The notes under the pieces: model-generated
Databases searched by the model: none
Seen by the model: only the letters and a program-made list of their open reading frames with translations
What the model was told of the DNA's origin: nothing
Shown: positions 42,501 to 53,000 of the stretch, one piece after another
How the letters are laid out: the number at the start of each line of letters is the position of its first letter
Position numbering within the stretch: position 1 is the stretch's first letter
Position numbers and translations under genes: made by a program
Assembly: GCA_013368445.1 (NCBI GenBank)
Contig: JAACJO010000044.1
Span: 80,960 to 144,959, forward strand
Reading direction: 5' to 3'
Origin: Leucocoprinus leucothites
Taxonomy: Eukaryota; Basidiomycota; Agaricomycetes; Agaricales; Agaricaceae
DNA: 64,000 nt

Positions 42501-43360
42501 GTGGAATGAATGTTCAAACAATCAAGGGCTGCTAGATGCTCTGAGACCTGAGAAATAAAAGTGGTCTCTTCATCACTATCTTTTGGCAATACGTGCTTTT
42601 TATAGTTAATATAATCTGGGTGAATTGGGAGGTCAATGAGCAAAGGTGTGTGGTCCAAAGGCAGTCTCAAATTTACATCAATGACATGAGGAGTAGAATT
42701 GTTAGCACAAAATATGAGGTTGACAACCGAATTGTCATGATTTTCAATGGGAGAAAAATAAGTTGGAGAGAATGTGGTCGGTATTGAGCTAGTGAGGTTG
42801 AAACAATCCACTAACTCTGTTAGAGTTATTGCAGAATGAGGGATGTGGGTAGCTGAAGGATCCCATTCAGGAGAGCAACAGTTGAAGTCGCCACCCATAT
42901 ACACAATATTAGGAATGTCAATGAAATTTGATAAAAGAAAGTTGATTGCTGAGGATGACGAATCAGAGTATACATTAAGAAAGTGAATATAGTTACCCTG
43001 GTTAAACAATCCTAAGGCTTGGATATCACAGTGATTAACCCACTCCTGTCGAAGGATAGGTCTCATATGAAGAAGACGTCTGAGAACATAAGTCAAAGTG
43101 CGTGGATGGGAATCATTGGGCTTGGTAGGGCAAACCATATACAGCCACTTGGGGTGGATAGGGGCTCCTATGACATTATCTCCTTCAGGGTTAGTCATGG
43201 AGGGTGCTTTGTGGATGTGATTCCACAGGGGTTCCTGTAGAAAAATAATATCAAAGTCCAGTTTCTTGGACTCAAGAATGGTGTCAACCAGGACATAAGA
43301 ATGCCCCATGTTTTGCAAATAGATATGGACAGATGAAATAATATTGTTCTTACCAGGCAT
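39599..43360 (-). pseudogene. Family B ORF2: endonuclease, RT, RNase H (internal deletion)
   Basis: ATG 43360 (MPGKNN) to stop 39601-39599. The first 340 codons are open: FLQEPLW, GGDFNC and SDHTPL-type region (LPLDHTPLL, with Ser to Leu at the SDH site). About 75 codons are missing at 42.3 kb, between CSFFD and KSLPPRSWANFS. RT: motif A reads CAFNIAQFFP, so the catalytic Asp is Asn; motif B GVGQGSALSPILS; motif C SFVDDGL. RNase H (VVTDTS, SSTDAELYSI, LITDC, KVHND) is open from 41109 to 40120. Zinc-binding HILCYCP end. Several stops are also present. Confidence 0.87.
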
Positions 43361-43362
43361 AT

Positions 43363-44742
43363 TTAAATTCCAACTCTGCCACCAGAGCAATTGGAATTGG
43401 TGCAGACAGCACATGCAGTATGTGACTTGGCAGCTTTGTTAGAATGCCAGGTTTGGTTGAACATGTTTCTCCAAAATGGACATCTGGTGTCATTGGCATG
43501 GTGATTGCCTTTACAGTTAAGGCATTTGAAGTTCTTGAGATGAGGACATGGGATGCCATCAGGAGTGGCATCATGAGGAGGATTTGATTTGGGGTTGGCC
43601 TTGCAGCACCAGGCCATGGAACGGTGATTCTCCATGTGATGAGGACCACCACAAATTTGACAGCAAGCTCCCAGAGCATGACACACATGAGTGGGGTGGC
43701 CCCACCACCAGCAGTTTCTGTAATGTGCAATACCAGGGTGCATACTGGTAGCTCTAATAGTGCCGACATGATGGCCAAAATTTATAGTATGGTTAACCAA
43801 CATCTTGGCTTTAGTACTGTTTTGTGAATCCCAGATGTTGAACCATATGACAGTGGTGTCCGACTTAGGGGAGGCCTTCATGACACAAGGTCGGGCGGCG
43901 AGGATGACATTTTCGAAAAGGGGTGATTGGCTGAGGGCCTGCTCAATGAAAGCAGAGGAGAGAGGGTTAGAGGAGTTGGCTACCCAATAAGAGACACTGA
44001 CAATTTTTAGAAATGATTTAGATTGTAGGAGATGGGGCTCAACAGGAATAGTGTCTCCGAGTTGCCAGGCTTTCTTTAACCAGGATTTGATGGTATCGAG
44101 ATCAGAAGTAGAGGTGACACCTGAGGTGGTAATGGATATGCTATTGTATGATTTACGTACAGATTCAACACGAAGTTTGGATTGGGTGGCGATGAGACCG
44201 TGGTTACAGAATTCAGTTGCTTTGTTAAAATCTTTGATACGGTCAGCAATAATGTTTCCCTCGAAGGGGATGAGGACTTGACAATGAGTTGGACTGTGTG
44301 TCGTCATTTTTGGTTTAGCACATTGAGCACTAGAGGTTGCATGTTCAGGTGCCTTAGACTGGGCGTTACCAAAGCCTGCCTTGTACATGGCGAGGACTTT
44401 GTCATAAGAGAGTTCGGGGAAGGCAAGTATCATTTCCCACATCTTAACCCCATTGATAGAAGGAGAGGATGAAGAGGAAGTTGAAGGCTGGATACCCCAT
44501 TGGGCGGCATCAGCAAATGACACATTCTTCTTGTTGAAGTGTTCCGTAAGGGGTTTGGTGGATGCCTTATGGTCAGGAGGGGGAATAGGAGGCGGCATAT
44601 CAGAAGCACTCTTGGAGTTGGGTTTAGATGGCTGAGCCTAGCCATCAAGAGAAGGGCACCCAATTGAGTGCTCAAGATTTCCATTCCTGTTCCTTAGAGT
44701 CACATGATAGGAATGTGGAGGGGGGGGCCTGTGATACATGGA
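43363..44742 (-). pseudogene. Family B ORF1, C-terminal half, open 411 codons
   Basis: The longest undamaged stretch of family B ORF1: no stop from 44598 to 43363. Parts in order: KNVSFADAAQ, predicted coil around MILAFPELSYDKVLAMYKAGF, the MTTHSPTHCQVLIPFEG block, RRM-like DLDTIKSWLKKAW and SKSFLKIVSV, then IWFNIWDSQN, and knuckles YRNCWWWGHPTHVC (first Cys replaced by Tyr), CQICGGPHHMENH and CLNCKGNHHANDTRC. The N-terminal half is missing because of F and the rearrangement beyond it. TAA is followed two bases later by the ORF2 ATG. Confidence 0.86.
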
Positions 44743-45922
44743 TTTTTTTTTTTTTTTTTAAAATCAATGATTTATTACACGGTGCCCAGTTGCAGTCTGC
44801 GCTTGCCAACATAATACAGGGCCTAAGTACTGCTACCTAAACCAAATACTACAAAGACGAGAATAGATAAAGTCCTGTCTGAATATAGTACACTACTCGA
44901 TGGCAAAGAGATGTGGCATAGTAACAAAGAGATGAAACTAAAGTCCAACTTACAGACCTCTAACAGTAAGCTTACATGTGTATGTAGCCCTAGCGACATA
45001 CCAACGGGGTTGGAAGATGTGTTGAAGCAGGTACACAACCTACTACCGGGGCCTCCTATTGTCCTCCTTGTGATGGCTAAGCCAATCATGGTTGAACCAG
45101 TGGCACTAGAATGGGCACTTTTGATCATCAGCTGCATGGTTGCCCTTGCAGTTGATACATGAGATATGGGGACAGGGCTCCCCAGCAGATGTGGGCAGGA
45201 TAGGGGGGTTTGCCTTTGGACTCCCCTTATAGCATGACAATGTGGAGTGATGGTTCTCACTACAGTGAGGACCACCACACTAGGAACATCTGAGTGCACA
45301 GTTGTGGCAGGTGGGAGTAGAGTGACCAAAGCACCAGCAGTGCTGGCACTGAGGGACACTGGGGTGGGCATGGGCAGGCTTGATGACAGCCTGCATACTG
45401 TTGAAGTCAAGGTACTTGTTGAGGAGCTTCTTGGTACCAGCTCCTGACTGAGTCCCATAGATTGAACCAAACGGTTGCAGTGTTGGCCTTGGGGGAGTTG
45501 TGCATAATGTGCATGGATGAAACATTGGCAAAAGTGTCCTTGAATGGAGACAGTCGCATGCAATCGGTGATCTGAACTGGCATAATACAGACACCGTTCA
45601 TGTGGAAGGGGACATCAAGGATCTTAAGATAAGACCTTGACCTGGGGCGGCATGTCTTCAGCTCAAACAGGGCAGTGAAGACAGAGGGGATAGCAGACTT
45701 GATGACAGTGATGTCGGAGTCTGAGGGTATGGCAGAGGTATACAGCACAATAGTGCTGTATGCCTTGGTGATATTCTCAACATACAAGGAAGACTTTGCA
45801 CGCAAGAGGGCATCATTAAGAAGGTGCATAGCCTTGTGGTGGAGATAGGTGATCTCACTGGCATCCCCAGTGAAATCAAGGAACAGTTGGCAGCAGGTGG
45901 GCCCGGCGGTGGTCATGCGCGG
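44743..45922 (-). mobile_element. ORF1-only LINE fragment F (separate family)
   Basis: Minus strand, T run at 44743-44758, then a tail motif on the minus strand with GACTGCAACTGGGCACC and ATAAATCATTGATTTT. This is the general layout of the A/B/C tails but without a hairpin. It has the C-terminal ORF1 part only. Stop codon to poly(A) is about 285 nt and contains no ORF2. Its 5' side is cut at 45922 by a gypsy LTR fragment, so no TSD can be checked. Confidence 0.8.
45043..45916 (-). pseudogene. Family F ORF1, C-terminal part
   Basis: Begins with the shared MTTAGPTCCQLFLDFTGDASEITYLHHKAMHLLND block at 45916 and SRSYLKILDVPF, IMHNSPKANTATVWFNLWDS. A frame change occurs near 45460. The knuckles are CQHCWCFGHSTPTC, CGGPHCSENHHS and CINCKGNHAADDQKC; stop TAG 45045-45043 after RRPR. 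One Cys codon before CGGPH is preceded by a stop. The closest relatives in the window are families A and C. Confidence 0.8.
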
Positions 45923-46285
45923 GGCTTCTAATGAAAGAAGAGAAGCATACAGCTTCCTTAATGCTAATTAAACTATATAAGACATGATTTGTCAAAGAAG
46001 CTTTAGAAGTTCTTCTAAAGAAGTTCTTCTTTGATCATCTGATTGATCACAAGATAAGTCCAAATATAGCACAGCTGTATTTAACAATCACATGTCATCA
46101 AAATATAAACAAACTAAACAAGTCATCACAAGTTATAACAAGACAAAAGTAAATGAGTCAAAACAAACTAGAAAATACAAGAACAAATAAGATGAAAACA
46201 TAATTGCGATATTACTTAAGTAAAGCTAATATTGACTTTGTATTGTAGATGGAAGAAATGCTAGATATAATCAATATACATAACA
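45923..46285 (-). repeat. Gypsy LTR fragment (first 363 bp), reverse orientation
   Basis: Reverse complement of the first half of the LTR at 48659-49309: the LTR start TGTTATGTATATTG ends at 46285 and the copy stops after TTAGAAGCCC at about 45923, fused to F. It directly abuts the integrase remnant of gypsy element 1, in the opposite orientation. This is an inverted junction that a simple insertion does not explain. Confidence 0.85.
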
Positions 46286-46289
46286 TACA

Positions 46290-47069
46290 GCATATCATCC
46301 ACAGACAGATGGTACTACTGAAAGGTACAACCAAGAAATCAAATTTTACTTAGCAGTTTACACATCACAAAATCTGACCATATGGAAACAAGCACTTCCC
46401 ATGATTGAATTCATACACAATATGGAACTCCATTCTGGAAGAAAATACTCACCATACAAATTAATACTAGGATATAACCCACAAGTGTTCATCTCAGATA
46501 AAGAGACAGACACACCTTCTATCAATGAGAAGTCCTTATTCTTAGAACAAGTTTGAGAAGCAGCCCTAGAGGCACATGAACAAACATGTCTCATGATGGC
46601 TCAACAAAAGAACCAACCATGGACACCATTTAAAGTAGGAGACCGAGTTTGGTTAGATAACCAAAATCTCCTCTTGCCCTATGCTTCTAAGAAGCTCAAC
46701 CAAAGAAAAGAAGGACCATTTACTATTATTAGAAAGACCTCTCCAGTCAATTACAAACTCAAACTACCACCAAAGTGGAAAATTCACAACAAGTTCCATG
46801 CTTCACTTCTCATGCCAGTAACTGAGAACGACATTTATGGGAAACACAACCCTAAACCACCACCTGTTCTTATCTCAGGAGAAGAACCATACAAAGTCAA
46901 AGCAGTCCTAAATCATAGAACTCACAGACTACGCTCAGGAACAAGAATAGAATACCTAATTTGATGGAAAGGATATAGGCCTACCAAAGACTCATGGGAA
47001 CCAGAGAAAAATCTTGAAAATTCAAAAGAAATAATTCAAGAGTATAAAACCCAACACAATCTCTCCTAA
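46290..47069 (+). pseudogene. Gypsy integrase C-terminus with chromodomain
   Basis: One frame from 46290 to TAA 47067-47069. AYHPQTDGTTERYNQ contains the third catalytic residue (Glu) of the DDE integrase. Then come MIEFIHN, HSGRKYSPYKLILGY, the GPY/F-type module (PFKVGDRVWL, KEGPFTIIRK, YKLKLPPKWKIHNKFHASLL) and a chromodomain end WKGYRPTKDSWEPEKNL. In-frame TGAs lie at 46554-46556 and 46962-46964 (the latter where Lys or Arg precedes WKGY). In chromoviruses the chromodomain guides integration to heterochromatin. Confidence 0.9.
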
Positions 47070-47103
47070 CATTCCCCAGCTTCAATGACTACTCCAGAAG
47101 TTA

Positions 47104-48042
47104 GTGAACAACCAGCAGTACCAGTCTTTAGAACTATTTATTTGCAAATTGCCCTCACCTCTTACCCCTCCTACTACACCAACCAACACCATCGACAATG
47201 TGAACAAGGTTGAAGAAAGTCCTGGTCTTGCCACATTGCAAGAACAAGGCACCACTTCCCCTGCTGGAGATAGTGCAGGCAGAGACACTAGCAGTGAAAA
47301 CTCTTCACCCTATAAAGAGAATGCCACCCTACAATGCACATTTCTTCAAGAACAGACAGCCGTTGACTTTCTGTCTGCCTACAGCAGCAATCCTAGACTC
47401 ACTTCATATGTCTACAACATCAGGAATTGCCTTGATGCTCTCACTTCTGCAAGAAGTGAATACAAGCATCTCCAGGAAGAAATGGACTTCCATCTTAGTA
47501 ACCTGGCACGCCATATCCCTTGGGGTCCCTATACTCAGAACATTATCCGATGTGTCAAATGCACCAACCCAGATGGAGATTACTTCACTACACTCAAGCG
47601 TCAACAAGCTCCAGAGTGACGTGCACAGGATTCTGAGCATGCCCCAGCTGATGACAAAGGAAAAACTTCCACACCTAGTGTCAAACCTCAGCAATGTCAT
47701 GATGTGGCTGCACACAATGCCATATTACTGTGTACACCCCCTTCAATGTCTACTAACAAGCCTCCTTGAAATACCAATCGAGACACAACTTGGCCTGGAC
47801 ATACTAGTCAAACCTACAACACATGTCACAGAATGGGTCATATCAAGACGCTTTGCCTGGGATATCATTGCACCTGGTGCAACACTTTCGCCCCCAGCCA
47901 TTTCACCAAGTATTGTTCCCAAAATCCTTATAAAGGAATTACTCAATGGGATCTACCCCCAGTCATCCTGGTAGCACTTTCCATTACTGAGGGAGTCAAT
48001 GCTGCCAAGGCTCTTGTGTTGAAGGGACTCGATGCTGGGTGA
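47104..48042 (+). pseudogene. Post-pol accessory ORF with zinc knuckles
   Basis: Frame from ATG 47104 (MNNQQYQSLELF) to TGA 48040-48042, interrupted by two in-frame TGAs (47617-47619 and 47767-47769), both possible CGA derivatives. It encodes about 310 residues: a Thr/Ser/Pro-rich start, a helical segment (LTSARSEYKHLQEEMDFHLSNLARHIPWG) and a Cys/His-rich part CHRMGHIKTLC...CTWCNTFAPSHFTKYC resembling two knuckles. It sits between pol and the 3' LTR. Its function is unknown: a gag-like or env-position protein is possible. A later exon may follow at 48188. Confidence 0.65.
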
Positions 48043-48658
48043 ACACAGTGGTATTGGAGGGCAAACGAGCAGGGTACAGAAATGTAGACTACAGGTATAT
48101 ATACATAAAACCATAGTAACAATAATATATGAAATTTAAACTCAGAATAATTCATGAGGATAATCCTCAGATTGCTATTCTAACATCTTGCTCTGCAGTC
48201 CATCTCTGAGTCTGCCAGAGTACAGCCCCGCCAGTCCAGTGTACCAACCAGCAATCATGGTGCCCCCATCACCAATGTTGATAGACTTCAATCTGAATGA
48301 CATAATCCAATATCCACAGCTGTTAACACCACCACTCTCGGCCCCACCTACAACCCTCCTTTTACACCACGATGAGGCCGTAAACCCACACCATGAGGAA
48401 GACAGTATGGTTGTCTCCAGACCTCAGTCCATTCCTCCCATCTAAACCATTGAGGATGCAGTCCGAATGGATGCCCCAATCATGGTCAAACTTCTCACAT
48501 CTATGAAGGAGACCACCCCTTACACCCCCATATGAAGTTGGCAATTACAAATCTCATTACAATGATGAAGCCAACTTCAACATAGATGGTGAAGGTAATT
48601 TACCTTAGTGACTTAGATAGTTACTAAGATGTGGATATCTTAGCTAGGGAAGGGATAA
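48043..48658 (+). other. 3' untranslated part of gypsy 1, possible last exon and PPT
   Basis: An open stretch at 48188-48445 (Pro-rich, MVPPSPMLIDFNLNDIIQYPQLL) is preceded by AG after a pyrimidine-rich run (CTTGCTCTGCAG, 48188-48199). A GTATAT donor lies near 48116, so this may be the last exon of the accessory ORF; this is weak. The segment ends in a purine run (48645-48656) next to the LTR, as expected for plus-strand priming. Nothing else is recognised. Confidence 0.45.
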
Positions 48659-49309
48659 TGTTATGTATATTGATTATATCTAGCATTTGTTTCCTATACA
48701 ATACAAAGTCGATATTAGCTTTACTTAAGTAATATTGCAATTATGTTTTCATTTTATTTGTTCTTGTATTCTCCTGTTTTACTTTGTCTCATTATAACTT
48801 GTTATAACTTGTTTGGTTTTGTTTATGTTTTGATGACATGTGATTGTTAAATATAGCTGTTCTATATTTGGACTATCTTGTGATTTAGTCAGATGATCAA
48901 AGAAGAACTTTTTTAGAAGAACTTCTAAAGCTTCTTTGACAGATCACATCTTATATAGTTTAATTAGCATTAAGGAAGCTGTACACTTCTCTTCTTTCAT
49001 TAGAAGCCCTTAGCCCTAGTTAATAATAGATACAGACTTGTATTGTATATAAGTCGTCAATATCTACCAAGGAGAAACATTGTTTCTTCTTGGTTAGGTG
49101 GAGACTCAATACAAGCCTTTATCTATACAAAGTCAAATTGAACTTAAGCTCTAAGATCTCAATTACTAAAGTCTTTACTCTTATAATCACCATATTATAA
49201 CTCTGACTTTGTAAATGACTTTGTCACTTACTGAGAAGGAGTCTCCTTTGATAAGATCAAGTTGATACTTATCATGCCAGCTTAGGACCAGGCCAGTGTC
49301 ACTATAACA
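48659..49309 (+). repeat. 3' LTR of gypsy 1, 651 bp
   Basis: Starts TGTTATGTATATTG and ends CACTATAACA (TGTTAT/ATAACA terminal repeat). A second copy lies at 58174-59399 (interrupted) and a half copy at 45923-46285. A TATA-like run GTATTGTATATAAG lies near 49039. No 5-bp TSD is evident with the sequence at the left border, which is deleted. Confidence 0.88.
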
Positions 49310-49310
49310 C

Positions 49311-49736
49311 AAGGCGCCTCATGAACAGATGCATGATTTGATCATTGAGACACATGTGACTTGGACAGTCATGACTGAGTTGGTGGCAGAGGTGCATGAG
49401 TTGTGGGCCGAGCTTGGTGGTTAGCAGGAGTGGGTGATGAGATTGATGCAAAGGGGGAATGAGCAGCAGCATGAGTTGGTGGAGAAATTCAAGGCATTTT
49501 TCGAACGCTGTATGTGGCAAGGTTTGTTGATGAGCGACAATGTGTATGAGAAGGCTAAGGAGCAGGAGGAGGAGGAGTGGAAGAAGAAGGCAGCCATGGT
49601 GGCAACATTGGGTGGGGAATTGTCAGAAGCCATGGCATCAGGATTGGGTCTTTCCAAGGGAGCTGAGGGAGATGAGGAAGGTGATGGAGGAGAGGAGGAT
49701 GATGGGGAGGGTGCAGGTGAGAGTGGGAAAGAGTGA
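49311..49736 (+). pseudogene. Coiled-coil ORF opposite to gypsy 2, unknown function
   Basis: Plus-strand frame from the LTR border to TGA 49734-49736, one TAG at about 49422 (after LWAELGG). It reads HEQMHDLIIETHVTWTVMTE and continues with a Glu/Lys-rich helix (YEKAKEQEEEEWKKKAA), a Gly/Ala part and an acidic C-terminal tail (DEEGDGGEEDDGEGAGE). Heptad-like spacing suggests a coiled coil. It lies between the chromodomain end of gypsy 2 (minus strand) and where that element's 3' LTR should be, in antisense. The N-terminus is cut by the gypsy 1 LTR. I do not recognise a family. Confidence 0.5.
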
Positions 49737-50058
49737 TCAGCCATTTCATCGTTCTGGGTCATCTTCTTGGACTTTGTGTATTTCAGCATATTTTTGGACT
49801 TGTGCTTTGTTGATAGCTGTTAATGATGATGCCCATTCCCACGCCTTGCAGTTGAGAGTGACCCTAAGATGGAAATCGGGTAAGAGAGTAAAAAGTGAGA
49901 GTTTATAAGTCCAAGCAGCCAAACAGGATATACAGGATGACTATGAGTCAAAATGAGAAGATGAGTAGAAAAAGAATGTGGAAATAAAGAAGTGTTTGAC
50001 AAAAGACGATTAGTCCAGTCAGAAGAGAGGGAAAGAATAACGACAGCCAATGGTATAT

Positions 50059-53000
50059 CTAGGATAAAGGAAGTGGACTAGGCTTGTGAGGATAAGTGGC
50101 ATGGAAATCAGCTATAAGTTCAGCCGCATGCATGAGCTTGGTTGTGGGTAGCCAAGAAGACTCTTCTTCAGTGTCTTTGTAGCCTGACCAAAAGACCTTG
50201 TACAGGAGTTTACAAGCACAATGGTGATCGATTTTAGAGTTGATGATGTGGTCAATTTTGTATTCTGGTTCACCATTGATGACAACAGGTGTGGGAGCCA
50301 GTTCTGTATGATCAGAAAAGGTGTTAGGTGTAGACAGTTCGAGCATGGACACATGGAAGACTGGGTGAACAGCACACATGGAATCAGGAAGGTGAAGGGT
50401 GAATGAGTGAGAACCAGGCTGAGCAATGATTTTGTATGGACTGAGGTAATGTTCAGAAAGCTTCTTGGAGGGGCAAGTGGTGTGGAAGAACTGAGCTTTC
50501 ATGAAGACTTTCTAGCTGATCTGGAAGTTGGGAGCTGGTAACTGTTTTGCATCTGCAGATTGTTGATACCGTTTCTGTGCCTTGGATATTTCAGCTTTGA
50601 GTGTGGTGTGTAGGTCATCGAGATCGACTGTGAAGTCATGGGCATGAGCTGGCACAATATTGCACTCCAGATAGACTGTGAGGTTGGGGTGGTAATCCTT
50701 GTTGGTGAAGAAGGGGGAGATTCTGGTGGTAGCACTGGAGGTGTTATTGTAGGCAAATTCTGCAAGTAGGAGGAGGTCAGACCAGTTATCTTGCTGGTAA
50801 TTGCAGTAAACACAAAGATATTGCTCCAAAGTCTGGTTGGTATGTTCCATCTGTCTGTTGCCTTCAGGGTGATAACCTGAAGTGAAATGTAGGTGTATGT
50901 CCAGAACCTTGCCAAGGGATCAGAAGAAGTGAGATACAAACTCTGAACTGCAATTGGATGTGACGTGAGAGGGAACACTGTGCTTGGAGAATACATGAAT
51001 GACGAAGAGCTGAGCCAGTTCTGTGGAAGTAATGGTGTCGTGGGTTGGAATGAAGATAGCCTGTTTGGAGAGTCGGTTGACAACTACAAGGATAGAGTTG
51101 AAACCAGAAGAGGTCAGGAGTTTTTCAATGAGGTCCATAGAGATCGAGTTCCAAGGTCGTTCAGGAATAGGAAGTTGCTTGAGATTTCCATAGGGCTTAT
51201 GATGCTGAGATTTGGATTGCATACAAATGACACATGATTTACAGAAATCCTTGACCTCGGATCGGATATTTGGCCAAGTATACTTGTGTCAGATGAGCTC
51301 CAGAGTCTTGTTCTGTCCGAAATAGCCAGAGAGGATGTGATTGTGTTTATACTGAAGGACTTGGAGTCAAAGATTGTTGACATCGGGTACATATATTCTG
51401 CCATCAAGCCTTAGGAGGCCAGTGGAGTCAACTGACCAGTGACCTTTGGGTGAGGAAATGTGGGTGGATGTGATCAGATCTTGAGGAAGTGAGGTGAGGA
51501 TGTCGGAGTGGAGGTTTTCAAGATCTAATATGGTGGCTGCATGAAGGGAAGGAGTGGAAAAATATGTAGCTTGAATGGAAGCTGAGAGTTGTTCATGTGT
51601 GAAGACAGGTCAGAAATTGTGTGGATTGACTGAAGCATAGCCATTATTCCCCCCTTTAGGGTCAACATCCCATTGTCTAGTAAGAGTGTCAGGTTTGGTT
51701 CTGAGTCAGCCAGGTTAAAAACAGATAATGAGGTTGAACTGGGAGAGGAACTCGGACCAGCGAGCCTGTCAACGGGTGAGGATCTTGGTGGCACAGAAGT
51801 ATTCAAGATTTTTGTGATCAGTAACCATGTCAATAGGAGGAGAGGCCTCTTCGAAGTAATGCTGCCAGATGCAGAAAGCCTCAAAGATAGCTATGAGTTC
51901 CTTGTCATGAGTATCATAGTTGGACTCAGCCATGTTGAAGGTGTGGGAATGGAAGGCAATAGGATGAACTTCATTGTCATCCATCATGATGGACAGGATG
52001 GTGGCTAGGGCATAATCGGAGGTATTGGTCTCGATGATGATCTGAGAGTTGGGGATCCAATGAGTAAGGATAGGGGCTATGGTGAATGCTTCCTTGAGAG
52101 AGTCAAAGGCTTCTCAACATTTGTCTTCAAAGTTCCACTTAGCCGATTTGTGGGTAAGGCACATAAGCAGCACAACAATGTCGGAATAGTTGTAGATGAA
52201 GCATCGATAGAAGTTTGCGAAACCTAGGAAGAACTGTATGTCCTTGACCTTCTTAGGTTCAGGCCACTCTTGGATAACCTTGATTTTGTCTTCTGACATT
52301 TTGAGACCAGCTGGGGAGAGGATGTATCTGAGGTACTCAACAGAGTCAGAATGGAATTCACACTTATCTGCTTTAGCATATAGGCCATGCTTGCAGAGCT
52401 GCTTCAGGACATCTCGAACATGTTTCTTATGTGTGTCAAGATCGTCAGAGTAGATAAGGATATCATCAAGATAGACCATCACACAGACATCAAGGAGATT
52501 AGAGAAGATGTCATTCATAAACCACTGGAAGGCTGTGGGTGCATTGGTAAGACTGAACAGCATGACAAGCCAATTGAAGGAGCTGTAGCAGGTCCTGAAG
52601 GCTGTCTTCCATTCATCACCTTCAGCGATGCAGATGAGATGATAGGCATGGCAGAGGTCAATCTTGCTGTAAATGTGGGCTTTGCAGGGAGAGTCAAGAA
52701 GGTCGGAAATGAGCGGAAGTGGATAATGATCCTTTTTGGTAAGCTGATTGAGCCCATGGAAGTCAACACAAAGTTGAAGTGAACTGTCTTTCTTCTGAAC
52801 AAAGAGAACAGGTGCGCTGTGAGGTGAAGAAGTGGGATGGATAAATCCAATGTTGATGTGCTCGTCAATGAACTCACAGAGGGCCTCAAGCTCAGATGGA
52901 GAAAGGGAGTAGATGGTGCCAATGGGAGGTTGAGCACCTTCTTCAAGGTTGATCTTGAGGTCATAGGGGCAATGTGGGGTGAGAGTATCAGCATGAGCCT

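Larger units (their letters stand above)
39394..44742 (-). mobile_element. LINE retrotransposon B3 (family B), 3' complete
   Basis: Minus strand, T run (poly(A)) at 39394-39405, family B 3' UTR 39406-39598 with the tail motif ATATAAATTCATTGATTT and no hairpin. ORF2 (43360-39599) and the C-terminal half of ORF1 are present. The element breaks at 44742, where F is inserted. The missing 5' part is not found beyond F, where an LTR fragment lies instead, so a rearrangement removed it. It is inserted in ORF1 of D, after the codons KCPQC. Confidence 0.88.
46286..49309 (+). mobile_element. Ty3/gypsy chromovirus 1, 3' half
   Basis: Holds the integrase end with a chromodomain (46290-47069), a downstream accessory ORF (47104-48042 and beyond), a polypurine stretch CTAGGGAAGGGA at 48645-48656 and a full 3' LTR (48659-49309). 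Gag, protease, RT and most of integrase are missing; the left border is the inverted LTR fragment. Stops are mainly TGA, as expected from CGA to TGA changes. Confidence 0.85.

Noticed and set aside
49421..49789. Ser/Pro-rich minus-strand ORF
   Set aside because: It is the antisense of the acidic/Glu-rich coiled-coil ORF. Its low complexity follows from that sequence.
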